From: Paenibacillus aceti
Lineage (GTDB): Bacteria; Bacillota; Bacilli; Paenibacillales; Paenibacillaceae
DNA length: 64,000 nucleotides
Reading direction: 5' to 3'
Assembly (NCBI RefSeq): GCF_003614185.1
Contig: NZ_KZ987724.1
Coordinates: 1,170,159 to 1,234,158, forward strand
In this document: positions 33,229 through 40,595 of the stretch, in pieces
Layout: every line of letters begins with the position of its first letter
Numbering within the stretch: the stretch's first letter is position 1
Made by a program: the position numbers and the translations under genes
The notes under the pieces: model-generated
Told to the model about the DNA's origin: nothing
The model's database searches: none
Seen by the model: the letters and a program-made list of their open reading frames with translations, nothing else

Positions 33229-33265
33229 AGGGCGGGATGACGTATGTTCATTCCTGCCCTTTTTC
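33229..33265 (+). terminator. Second terminator in the bpsA leader
   Basis: AGGGCGGGA (33229-33237) pairs with TCCTGCCCT (33252-33260) with one G-T pair, followed by TTTT. Confidence 0.7.
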
Positions 33266-33379
33266 TGTTATACGGCAGAAATGATGGTCGCCTTAAGCAG
33301 ATCCGCTGTTCTATAGGCAATCGGACAGAGCGCAGTTATTGAATCACAATCAAGAACGAACCCTTAGGAGGAAATTACA

Positions 33380-34573
33380 TTGAAAACATATATAGAACAG
33401 GTAAGTCAACACATTAATTTGCAGGAAGGAACGCAGGTGATCGAGCAGTTATTGCTGGAATGCTATCTTAATCCGGGGATTTCCACGAAAGAGTTGGCGC
33501 GCAGGACTTTACTGCCGACCCCTGTGGCTGCGGCGATTAAACGGGAATTGATCAAGGCAGGAGCGCTGGTGCAGGATCGTGGCGTTCGCTGTTCATCTGA
33601 CGGCTTGAACTGGATCGAACAGGAGTGGGGATACTACGGGCTGAATCAATCGTTATATCGCAGCTTGCTGCAAGAGACGGTGGACTGGTCTGAAGAGCTT
33701 CAGGATGTGCTCGATATATTAGAGGCGATATTTCCACTGCGGCCAACGGTGGATGTACAGATCGATCAATCCCAATGTACACCGGAGACGAGTCTGCGTC
33801 GGGCAGTTCTGTGCTTGAAGCAGCATACATTAATCGGCAAGCGGATTTTATGTGTTGGTGATGATGACCTAGTGAGCGTATCGATCGGCTTGCTGTTGCG
33901 GCGCTTATTCCCTGCTGACACTCATTCGGCAACACGAGTGGATGTACTCGATATTGATGAGAGATTTCTACAGTTTACCGAGGGAATTGCCTCCGATGCG
34001 AAGTTGCCGATTCACTGTCATCGCGTTGATTTACGGGAGCCGCTACCGGAGAAGCTACACGGACAATTCGACTGCTTCTTCACGGACCCTCCTTATACGC
34101 TGCAAGGGATGAGCTTGTTCGTGTCTCGCGGTATTCAGGCATTGAAGCCGCAGAAGGGGTTACCGATCTTCCTGTCCTTCGCACATAAGTCGCCGCCGTT
34201 CATGCTGGCTATGCAGCGTGAATTGCTTCATATGGGGCTGACTGTCAGCGCGAATTACCCTCGGTTCAACGCCTATGAAGGAGCGGAGATGATCGCCAAC
34301 CGTAGTCAGATGTTCGTTCTGCGTACAACGGATCAGACGAAGCCGGAATATGCGGGGGAATTTACCGATGCGCTGTATACAGGCGAAGTGAAGCAGACGC
34401 TGCGGACTTACCGCTGCCGACAATGTTCAAGAGAAGTGCTTGTGGGTATGCAGGGCGAGTTCGCGACGATAGAGCAGCTTAAGAACGAGGGCTGTATTAG
34501 CTGTGGCCATGCCATCTTTGATCTGATCGCCAGAAAGACCGTGCTGCACGAGAAAGATGAAGAAAGAGCTTAA
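33380..34573 (+). CDS. bpsA: N4-bis(aminopropyl)spermidine synthase (branched polyamine synthase)
   Basis: BpsA adds two aminopropyl groups from decarboxylated SAM to spermidine, giving a branched polyamine. The 397-residue protein has an N-terminal winged-helix domain (about 15-80), then a Rossmann domain of the DUF43 family. It has the diagnostic GDDD at 160-163 (ILCVGDDDLVSVSIG) and DPPYT at 236-240 (CFFTDPPYTLQGMSLFVSRG). A C-terminal CxxC pair (RCRQCSRE and CISCGH) suggests a zinc ribbon. TTAGGAGGA lies eight bases upstream. The long leader upstream suggests RNA-level control. Confidence 0.88.
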   Translation: MKTYIEQVSQHINLQEGTQVIEQLLLECYLNPGISTKELARRTLLPTPVAAAIKRELIKAGALVQDRGVRCSSDGLNWIEQEWGYYGLNQSLYRSLLQETVDWSEELQDVLDILEAIFPLRPTVDVQIDQSQCTPETSLRRAVLCLKQHTLIGKRILCVGDDDLVSVSIGLLLRRLFPADTHSATRVDVLDIDERFLQFTEGIASDAKLPIHCHRVDLREPLPEKLHGQFDCFFTDPPYTLQGMSLFVSRGIQALKPQKGLPIFLSFAHKSPPFMLAMQRELLHMGLTVSANYPRFNAYEGAEMIANRSQMFVLRTTDQTKPEYAGEFTDALYTGEVKQTLRTYRCRQCSREVLVGMQGEFATIEQLKNEGCISCGHAIFDLIARKTVLHEKDEERA

Positions 34574-34587
34574 ACGCATATAAATCC

Positions 34588-34625
34588 AATAACCTCAGAT
34601 GCCCATCCTGGCGTCTGAGGTTATT
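34588..34625. terminator. Bidirectional terminator between bpsA and the diadenylate cyclase
   Basis: A 16-bp perfect stem, AATAACCTCAGATGCC (34588-34603) and GGCGTCTGAGGTTATT (34610-34625) with one G-T/A-C variation, separates the convergent genes. Confidence 0.85.
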
Positions 34626-34630
34626 CACAT

Positions 34631-35140
34631 TCAGGATTCAAATGGCGACATATTGATCGGATGCAGAACTCCGCTTATGGCAAACGAGGCCTGACCTGTC
34701 TCCTCGGAGACGACCAGCACAAAAGCATCGCCGCGTTCCGTCAGACCGATCGCCGCGCGATGTCTGGTTCCCAATTTTCTATCAGTCACGTGAATGTTAG
34801 ACAAGGGGAGCACATTAGCGGCGGACACGACGGTGTCAGAGCGAACCAGGACAGCGCCGTCATGAAGGGGATTGCCCGGGTAGAAGATCGATTCAAGCAA
34901 GGAATGAGTCAGTGTTCCGCCGATCGGTATATTGGATGTTATAAGGGATTCAAGAGGGTCGTTCCGCTCCACGACGATCAAGCGCCATGCTTGCGTTCGG
35001 ATAGATTTTTTACACATATCGATAGATCCTGGTACTTCGGCCAACAAGCCGATATTATGCCGTGCTAATGAAGATAGTTCTTCAAGTCGCTGCTCCAAAT
35101 GCTCTTTTAGCGGGGAAGAATTACAATTATTGTCGGGCAT
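34631..35140 (-). CDS. cdaS: Diadenylate cyclase, CdaS-like
   Basis: This soluble DAC-domain enzyme makes cyclic di-AMP from two ATP. The 169-residue protein has a short helical N-terminus (about 10-40) and a DAC domain with the DGA motif at 94-96 (PLHDGAVLV) and RHR at 126-128 (LGTRHRAAIG). It has no membrane segments or DisA-type DNA-binding region. The helical cap and size fit the CdaS (YojJ) type, which in Bacillus is sporulation-specific and autoinhibited by the cap. The ribosome binding site is weak (GAGGT, nine bases). The assignment to CdaS over other orphan DACs is probable, not proven. Confidence 0.82.
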   Translation of the reverse strand: MPDNNCNSSPLKEHLEQRLEELSSLARHNIGLLAEVPGSIDMCKKSIRTQAWRLIVVERNDPLESLITSNIPIGGTLTHSLLESIFYPGNPLHDGAVLVRSDTVVSAANVLPLSNIHVTDRKLGTRHRAAIGLTERGDAFVLVVSEETGQASFAISGVLHPINMSPFES

Positions 35141-35239
35141 AATCTATAACCTCGATTCCCAGAAATCTGCTGTATCCCTTTTTACTTTTTCCCAAAAGAG
35201 GAGCGGATATCCGAGCGGTGCAGTTTATTTTCACAGAGC

Positions 35240-35296
35240 TTGAAACTATACATAGGTGTCGGTTATAATCTATAATAAACTATACACTATTGTATA
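35240..35296 (+). promoter_or_regulatory. Promoter and operator of the TetR gene at 35321
   Basis: TTGAAA (35240-35245) and TATAAT (35264-35269) are 18 bp apart. TATACA-CTAT-TGTATA, a perfect inverted repeat at 35281-35296, covers the start region and is a likely autoregulatory operator. Confidence 0.7.
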
Positions 35297-35320
35297 TTTT
35301 GCGGAAGGAGATGTTTGCTC

Positions 35321-35941
35321 ATGGCTCCAAAAGTTAGCGAAGATTACAAGCAGGCGCGAAGGCGCGAGCTTTTGCAGGCTGCCAAAAGGGTATTCATTCA
35401 GAAGGGCTTCGTCCATACTTCGATGCAGGATATTATGGATGAAGCGGGGATTTCGCGCGGAGCATTTTATAGCTATTTTGACAATATCGATCATGTGTTT
35501 ATGGAGGTTCTGAAATACGAGGACCAGCAGATCATTCAGTTTCTGGCCCCTCCTGCAGAAGGTTCAGTATGGCAGCATCTCAAGCGATGGGTAGAGGATC
35601 AGCAAGGGTATATTGAATCGCTCCATGATACGCTGCTGCTGGCGAAATCGGAATTTTTCCTCTCGTCCCTGTATGTGAAGAATAAAGAGAATTTTCCGTA
35701 CATATCCGATCGCTATGATGAAACCGCGGCGGCGATAGAGGAAGCGATTGAAGAGGGGATTCGCCGGGGGGAATTTCGGACACAGCTCCGTCCAGGTACA
35801 ATGGCCAGATTCCTCATTTCCTTCATGAATGGCTTGATGCTGGACACCTATCAGCTCGGTCGCGAGAGAACCCGGGTTGAGGAGCAATTAGCAGCTCTCC
35901 TGTTCTCACTGGAGCAAATGCTAAGTCCGGTTCAAGGGTAA
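35321..35941 (+). CDS. TetR/AcrR family transcriptional regulator
   Basis: The 206-residue protein has a TetR HTH around residues 12-58 (TSMQDIMDEAGISRGAFYSYFDNIDHVF) and a helical C-terminus. The ATG at 35321 has AAGGAG ten bases upstream; a TTG six bases earlier is too close. Its promoter overlaps a TATACA/TGTATA palindrome. A GNAT gene follows 45 bp downstream on the same strand and may be co-regulated, but no transporter is attached. Confidence 0.87.
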   Translation: MAPKVSEDYKQARRRELLQAAKRVFIQKGFVHTSMQDIMDEAGISRGAFYSYFDNIDHVFMEVLKYEDQQIIQFLAPPAEGSVWQHLKRWVEDQQGYIESLHDTLLLAKSEFFLSSLYVKNKENFPYISDRYDETAAAIEEAIEEGIRRGEFRTQLRPGTMARFLISFMNGLMLDTYQLGRERTRVEEQLAALLFSLEQMLSPVQG

Positions 35942-35986
35942 GTTCGTACTTTTTACAAAATCCACAAAAACAAAGGAGTGACTGTG

Positions 35987-36535
35987 ATGCTGTTCGAATC
36001 AACGCGAGTGAAGCTACGGAAAATGACGAAGGAGGATGCGGTGCTGTACCATTCATGGAGGAATGATCTGGAGGTTATGCGTTCGACGAATCTTTGTCTA
36101 GATGTGTATCCGCTTGAGGAAACAGAGGCCTTTGTCGAGCATGTGATCCTCGGCTCCAACACCTCGAAGAGCTATATTCTGCTTGAGAAGGAAAATGAAA
36201 CCCCGATCGGTGTGCTGGCTCTCATTCATATTGATTATAAGAATAGAAACGCAGAGTGCATTATCGACATCGGGGACAAGAGGTTCTGGGGCAAGGGTTA
36301 CGGTTCGGAGGGATTGAAGCTGCTGCTGGATTATGGATTTTATGAGATGAATCTGCATCGATTGTCACTCCGGGTGTTCTCTTTTAACGATAGGGCGATC
36401 CGTCTTTATCAGAGGCTCGGCTTCCAGCAGGAAGGCAGCAGCAAGGAGGCATTGTTCAGAGAAGGGCGATGGCATGATATTCTGCATATGGGACTGCTTC
36501 AGCGTAATTATATGGAGATGCGGGCGGGATCATGA
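35987..36535 (+). CDS. GNAT-family N-acetyltransferase (RimJ/RimL, SpeG-like)
   Basis: The 182-residue protein has STRVKLRKMTKEDAVLYHSW, ETPIGVLALIHIDYKNRNAE, KRFWGKGYGSEGLKLLLDYG (acetyl-CoA loop) and VFSFNDRAIRLYQRLGFQQEG. This is the full GNAT core of the ribosomal-protein or spermidine acetyltransferase-like branch. The ATG at 35987 has AAAGGAG eight bases upstream; the GTG at 35978 overlaps that site. Branched-polyamine synthesis nearby makes polyamine acetylation conceivable, but nothing in the sequence proves it. Confidence 0.86.
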   Translation: MLFESTRVKLRKMTKEDAVLYHSWRNDLEVMRSTNLCLDVYPLEETEAFVEHVILGSNTSKSYILLEKENETPIGVLALIHIDYKNRNAECIIDIGDKRFWGKGYGSEGLKLLLDYGFYEMNLHRLSLRVFSFNDRAIRLYQRLGFQQEGSSKEALFREGRWHDILHMGLLQRNYMEMRAGS

Positions 36536-36577
36536 GACGGAATTATGAAGTTCAAATTTTAATAGTAAAATGACTAA

Positions 36578-36617
36578 GGCGATCTGGCGATGCAGAAATC
36601 GGGGATCGTCTTTTTTT
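36578..36617 (+). terminator. Terminator after the GNAT gene
   Basis: GGCGATC (36578-36584) pairs with GATCGTC (36604-36610), including a G-T pair, followed by TTTTTTT. Confidence 0.7.
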
Positions 36618-36722
36618 GTGGCTGACTTGTGGAGGGCAAATCCATATAATAAGAGGTGTAGATTAGAAGCTGATTGATCTGTTGGACTGGAACAGGAAAA
36701 GGAATACATAGGAGGCATGGGC

Positions 36723-37655
36723 ATGGATGATGTGAATGAAATACTTGAAGAAGAGAAGGATTTTGGCTTCGCACGTATCTATTCGGTCGAACTGAAATAC
36801 AAGCAGAAGCCGAAGCTGGACCGGGACCTGCTGTATCAGAAAATGGAGCTCTACACAGGCACGACGAGTATGCCGGATCAGAAAGAAGCCGATACGGGGG
36901 AACTCGCTGTATGGGAAGCTTATGAACCGGATATGGGGCCGATGCTGCACTTCTTCCATATGAATTATATGCTTGGATATGCAGAGGGGGAAATGCCCGC
37001 GCAGACCAGTCTCATGAATATTGAGCATCGTCCGGCGGAAGAATACATAACTGCTGTTCAGCAGTCTTGGCATTGGCGGGAGGCTGAGCAAACCTTAGAG
37101 GAATGCAATTACTCTCTGACACTGATCGACATAATGGCTTCGGGACTGGAGCCCAAATCGAGATTGGAGTTGTTCAGTGGTGCGCTCCGTGCAGTGCTTG
37201 AGACCTGTCCTTGCGATGCGATTTACTTCCGGGAGAGCGATAAGCTCGTTGAGCCGAAGGCATACCTGGCTGCCGTTGAAGAAGGTGCTATATTATACGG
37301 TGCTATGAATTTGCGCTTATACAATGTTGAAGGTACAGGTAGCGAGAGGGCGGAGAAGTTAATGGATACGGTTGGGCTGGCTGCGCTTGGTATTCCGGAC
37401 ATCCAGTGCCATTATTATGATCTGGAACCGAATGAGGTTGCTGACCATATGAGCAATATCGGCTATTATCTATTCAGTCAGGGCGATATCATCCAGGATG
37501 GAGAGACCGTCGGATTTACGGAGGATATGCGCTGGCGCTGTGAACATCAATATGCACTGGCAGCACCTCACCGCGTCGTACTCGACCTCGATCCGGGCGC
37601 TCCTTATTATGCTGGTAGACAGAACAACTCAGATCCGGCGGATGAGACGGAGTAA
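36723..37655 (+). CDS. DUF4261-domain protein
   Basis: The protein has about 310 residues and acidic composition, with the DUF4261 pattern: an N-terminal region with GFARIYSVELKYKQKP, a central QQSWHWREAEQTLEECNYSL, and a C-terminal ALGIPDIQCHYYDLEPNEVA and ISNIGYYLFSQGDII-like segment. No catalytic residues are recognised, and no function is known for the family. AGGAGG lies seven bases before the ATG at 36723; the in-frame ATG at 36717 is too close to it. A terminator follows. Confidence 0.8.
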   Translation: MDDVNEILEEEKDFGFARIYSVELKYKQKPKLDRDLLYQKMELYTGTTSMPDQKEADTGELAVWEAYEPDMGPMLHFFHMNYMLGYAEGEMPAQTSLMNIEHRPAEEYITAVQQSWHWREAEQTLEECNYSLTLIDIMASGLEPKSRLELFSGALRAVLETCPCDAIYFRESDKLVEPKAYLAAVEEGAILYGAMNLRLYNVEGTGSERAEKLMDTVGLAALGIPDIQCHYYDLEPNEVADHMSNIGYYLFSQGDIIQDGETVGFTEDMRWRCEHQYALAAPHRVVLDLDPGAPYYAGRQNNSDPADETE

Positions 37656-37664
37656 GTTAATGCC

Positions 37665-37701
37665 AGACCGTATCCTGATGATGGGGTGCGGTCTTTTTTA
37701 A
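37665..37701 (+). terminator. Terminator after the DUF4261 gene
   Basis: AGACCG (37665-37670) pairs with CGGTCT (37689-37694), followed by TTTTTAA. Confidence 0.75.
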
Positions 37702-37702
37702 T

Positions 37703-37732
37703 TTGACATGAAACCATGAGGTTTCATATAAT
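37703..37732 (+). promoter_or_regulatory. Promoter with embedded ArsR-type operator
   Basis: TTGACA (37703-37708) and TATAAT (37727-37732) are 18 bp apart. The spacer is filled by ATGAAACC-ATGA-GGTTTCAT (37708-37727), with perfect 8-bp arms. The position implies steric repression, most simply by the ArsR protein at 38222. It also rules out a start codon at 37716. Confidence 0.85.
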
Positions 37733-37775
37733 AACAATTGGAAACCAAAGAGTTCCCTATTTGAAAGGAGTTTAT

Positions 37776-38219
37776 TTGAACGATATGGACAATCATATGG
37801 AGCATAAAGACCAGACATTACCCGACATAAGCCATTCTATTCTGGTGAATGCACCGATCCATAAAGTGTGGAGTGCGGTTTCAACTGCGGAGGGATTATC
37901 CGCCTGGTTTATGCCGAATGATCTCGAAGCGGTGGTGGGGCATGAGTTCCATCTAAATGCGGGTCCATTTGGACAATCACCATGCAAGGTGACTGAGGTT
38001 GTGGCGCCAAAGCGGCTATCCTTCAATTGGGGCAAAGATTGGACATTGACCTTCGAATTAGTTGAGCGAGAAGGCCAGACGGAGGTAACCGTCATTCATA
38101 GCGGCTGGAGCGCCGCGCAGGTTACAGAGTTCGGACAGCCGCATACAGCGATTCGCGGCAATATGGATTCAGGCTGGAGCGGACTTGTGCTCAAGCTGAA
38201 GGCATATAGCGAGGAATAA
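37776..38219 (+). CDS. SRPBCC/AHSA1-domain protein
   Basis: The protein has about 147 residues with the START/AHSA1 fold typical of Bacillales: SHSILVNAPIHKVWSAVSTAEG, LSAWFMPNDLEAVVG, KVTEVVAPKRLSFNWGKDW and GWSGLVLKLKAYSEE. Members bind hydrophobic ligands. The start is TTG at 37776 (AAGGAG five bases upstream) or ATG at 37785; codons further upstream lie inside the promoter. It is two bases upstream of an ArsR gene, a common AHSA1-ArsR pair, and shares its autoregulated promoter. Confidence 0.85.
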   Translation: MNDMDNHMEHKDQTLPDISHSILVNAPIHKVWSAVSTAEGLSAWFMPNDLEAVVGHEFHLNAGPFGQSPCKVTEVVAPKRLSFNWGKDWTLTFELVEREGQTEVTVIHSGWSAAQVTEFGQPHTAIRGNMDSGWSGLVLKLKAYSEE

Positions 38220-38221
38220 GG

Positions 38222-38578
38222 ATGGAAGCTGCCAGGGCAAGACAAGATGTCTTTCAGGCCATCGCTGATCCGACGCGCCGCGAATTGCTTGGTTTATTAG
38301 GTGATCAGGAGCTGCCCTTGAAGGAATTAACCCGTCATTTCACAATGAGCCGCACGGCCGTCTCCAAGCATTTGCATGTTCTCGCCGATGCGGGACTTGT
38401 TCAGGAGCGGAAGGTAGGTCGGGAGACGCGCTATCGCTTGAATGCAGATCCGCTATTTGAACTGAAGCGCTGGATTTCATATTTTGACCGATTCTGGGAT
38501 AATAAGCTGTCGCAATTGAAATACTATGTTGAAGCCGATTTGGAAGCTGATCCGAAGCCGGATTCGAACTTAGGATGA
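38222..38578 (+). CDS. ArsR-family transcriptional regulator
   Basis: The 118-residue winged-helix protein has DVFQAIADPTRRELLGLL, LPLKELTRHFTMSRTAVSKH (recognition helix) and GLVQERKVGRETRYRLN. It lacks the CxC metal site of ArsR/SmtB sensors, so it is not an obvious metal sensor. It is the second gene of a unit with the SRPBCC gene, with a two-base gap. The palindrome between -35 and -10 of the shared promoter is the likely binding site. Confidence 0.9.
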   Translation: MEAARARQDVFQAIADPTRRELLGLLGDQELPLKELTRHFTMSRTAVSKHLHVLADAGLVQERKVGRETRYRLNADPLFELKRWISYFDRFWDNKLSQLKYYVEADLEADPKPDSNLG

Positions 38579-38703
38579 TGAGTTTAGCCGTTGCAAATCA
38601 TGGATAGAACAGGCCTTGTCGCATTTCCTTCTGGGGGGTGGCAGGGCCTCTTTATTTGAAGTGTTTAAATGAAAATGGAATAAAATGATGTGAATAACTT
38701 CCA

Positions 38704-38747
38704 TTGACAAATATAGTTGTTTGCCATATATTTGTTAATACAACTAT
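38704..38747 (+). promoter_or_regulatory. Promoter and operator of the MarR gene
   Basis: TTGACA (38704-38709) and TATATT (38727-38732) are 17 bp apart. ATAGTTGT (38713-38720) and ACAACTAT (38740-38747) form an inverted repeat across the -10 region, a plausible MarR operator. Confidence 0.7.
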
Positions 38748-38776
38748 TTTTATTTTAGGTAACTGAGGTGACCGCA

Positions 38777-39229
38777 ATGACAAATAATAGCAGACATGAT
38801 CTCCCTCCTTCGATGGGTTCCGCGATGGGTGTGACTTATCGGAAACTGGCGATGTATATGCAGCATCATCTGAAGCAGTATGATATAACCCCGGAGCAAT
38901 TGACCGTATTACTGGGGATTGGGGATTCGGAAGGCTTGATTCAGAAAGAAATCGCCCAGCGCGCAAGGAAGGACCATCCTACAACGACGCGGATTCTGGA
39001 TCAATTGGAGGGCAAAGGGCTAATCCGCAAGCAGCAGGGTGAGCGGGATCGACGCTCCTTTCTGGTGTTTAGCACGGATAAGGCCAAGGAAGTGGCTGAA
39101 GCAGGCAGGCTTCATGAAGAGGACTTAAAGAATGAAATACTAGAGTGCATCTCCGCAGAGGAGTATGACATGTTAATGGAGCTTCTGAATCGTATAGGGG
39201 AGCATTTTAGTGAGGTTAACAAGGAATAA
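38777..39229 (+). CDS. MarR-family transcriptional regulator
   Basis: The 150-residue winged-helix protein has ITPEQLTVLLGIGDSEGLIQ, KEIAQRARKDHPTTTRILDQLEGKG and the wing RKQQGERDRRSFLVF. GAGGTG precedes the ATG at 38777. The inverted repeat ATAGTTGT/ACAACTAT overlaps its promoter. An MFS transporter follows 45 bp downstream on the same strand, the usual arrangement for a MarR repressor of an efflux pump. Confidence 0.88.
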   Translation: MTNNSRHDLPPSMGSAMGVTYRKLAMYMQHHLKQYDITPEQLTVLLGIGDSEGLIQKEIAQRARKDHPTTTRILDQLEGKGLIRKQQGERDRRSFLVFSTDKAKEVAEAGRLHEEDLKNEILECISAEEYDMLMELLNRIGEHFSEVNKE

Positions 39230-39274
39230 GGTTACAAGAAGAAAGTTTTAGACACAGAAAGCAGGAATGAGTAT

Positions 39275-40507
39275 ATGTTAGAAAATCAAGATCGGTTGTG
39301 GACGAAATCCTTTGTTTCGTTAACAATTTGCGCTTTTTTAATGTTTTTGAATTTGCATATGTTACTGTCGACATTTCCGGCATACGTCAAAAATGAATAT
39401 CAAGCCGGGGATTTCCAAGTCAGTCTGGTCACCAGTCTTTTCGCAGTGGCGGCCATTATCGCCAGGTTCCTGACGGCGGCGTTAATCAAGAAAGTACCGC
39501 GTGAGAAGCTGCTCTATGCTGGACTTATTATCGCAGCTGTAATGACCGGGATCTATTCATTGGCAGCAACTATTGGTGGGCTCTTGGCCATGCGGGTTGG
39601 ATTCGGGATCGGGTTCGGGATCTCCAGTACGATTCTGCCGACATTGGTATCGCAGATTATTCCGGTAAGCCGCATGGGGGAAGGGATCGGCTACTTCGGT
39701 CTATCTACCAGTCTGGCCATGTCCTTCGGGCCTATGATCGGGCTGAACGTCATGCATTCGTACGGATTTAACAATCTGACATTCATAGCGACGATTACTG
39801 TAGTATTGATCTTGCCTATATTGTGGATCACTCGCTCCATTCCGGAAGATCCTTCTAAATCCATGAGTAAAATCACCAAACAGCACGACAAAGGGCGAGC
39901 AAAAGCGAAATTCAACCATAAAATCTGGTTCCCCGCTTTGCTTAATACAATTCTTTGCATTACTTACAGTGGACTGCTCGGTTTCATCGCCCTGTTCGGC
40001 GAGTTTATTCATCTGCAGCAGGTAGGCTTGTTCTTCCTGTTCAACGTAATTACGATTATTATCATTCGTCCTATTTCCGGCCGGATCTTTGACCGCAGAG
40101 GGCATGCGGCTGTCTTGATTCCAGCGACTCTCTTCGTCGTAGCAAGTATGCTCGTGCTGTCTTATACGCGGACGCTACCATTATTGATCGTATCTGCGCT
40201 GCTGTATGGTCTCGGCTTTGGAGCAATTCAACCGACACTGCAAGCCTGGATGATCCGTACTTCAACGCCAGAGCAATATGGTACAGCTAACAGCATGTTC
40301 TATAACTCGACGGACTTTGGTGTTGCGATCGGCTCGATTATTCTGGGACTGATTGCTTCGGCTACGAATTATGCCGTGATGTATCGTTATTCAGCTGGTT
40401 TCATGGTTCTATTCCTGGTGCTGTACTGTCTGGGGCAATTCACGAAGAGACCGGGAAATCGGACGCGGACACAGACGAGAACACAAACTGCCAAGTTGGA
40501 AGCCTGA
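39275..40507 (+). CDS. MFS transporter (efflux type)
   Basis: The 410-residue protein has twelve predicted membrane helices. It starts LWTKSFVSLTICAFLMFLNL and has the MFS motif A region ARFLTAALIKKVPREKLLYAG after helix 2. SRMGEGIGYFGLSTSLAMSFG is typical of the YwoG/YfkF drug-efflux-like group. The C-terminus is basic with a repetitive TRTQTRTQT tail. The ribosome binding site is weak (CAGGAATGAG). It is probably in one transcript with the MarR regulator. Confidence 0.87.
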   Translation: MLENQDRLWTKSFVSLTICAFLMFLNLHMLLSTFPAYVKNEYQAGDFQVSLVTSLFAVAAIIARFLTAALIKKVPREKLLYAGLIIAAVMTGIYSLAATIGGLLAMRVGFGIGFGISSTILPTLVSQIIPVSRMGEGIGYFGLSTSLAMSFGPMIGLNVMHSYGFNNLTFIATITVVLILPILWITRSIPEDPSKSMSKITKQHDKGRAKAKFNHKIWFPALLNTILCITYSGLLGFIALFGEFIHLQQVGLFFLFNVITIIIIRPISGRIFDRRGHAAVLIPATLFVVASMLVLSYTRTLPLLIVSALLYGLGFGAIQPTLQAWMIRTSTPEQYGTANSMFYNSTDFGVAIGSIILGLIASATNYAVMYRYSAGFMVLFLVLYCLGQFTKRPGNRTRTQTRTQTAKLEA

Positions 40508-40516
40508 TGTTTGATA

Positions 40517-40545
40517 TTGAACGCTCTCTTAAATATTGTTATAGT
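40517..40545 (+). promoter_or_regulatory. Promoter for the alpha/beta hydrolase gene
   Basis: TTGAAC (40517-40522) and TATAGT (40540-40545) are 17 bp apart. Transcription would begin near 40552, which excludes a start codon at 40548. Confidence 0.55.
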
Positions 40546-40595
40546 GAATGAAGTCTATTAACTATATATTGAGGGAGCGAGTTTCAGAAACCGAG

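Larger units (their letters stand above)
32905..33379 (+). ncRNA. Long structured leader / small RNA upstream of bpsA
   Basis: About 475 nt between the promoter and bpsA contain nested inverted repeats. GTTCTTAACTAA (32958-32969) pairs perfectly with TTAGTTAAGAAC (33068-33079). AGAACAGCGGAT (33075-33086) pairs perfectly with ATCCGCTGTTCT (33301-33312). GGGTTCGTTCTT (32952-32963) pairs with AAGAACGAACCC (33352-33363), just before the TAGGAGG ribosome binding site. The first and second pairings share bases 33075-33079 and exclude each other. Two terminators lie inside. It does not match any RNA class I recognise. The 5' 255 nt may accumulate as a separate RNA. Confidence 0.55.

Noticed and set aside
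32905-33363. RNase P RNA, tmRNA or 6S RNA upstream of bpsA
   Set aside because: The GTTCTTAAC start recalls RNase P RNA, but conserved GAGGAAAGTCC-type core sequence is missing. There is no tRNA-like end for tmRNA and no clear 6S central bubble.
37716-37775. Longer start for the SRPBCC protein
   Set aside because: The ATG at 37716 lies between the -35 and -10 of a strong promoter and within the operator palindrome, so it cannot be in the mRNA.
40548-40595. Longer start for the alpha/beta hydrolase
   Set aside because: A TTGAAC-N17-TATAGT promoter ends at 40545, placing the transcription start at or after this ATG; no ribosome binding site precedes it.
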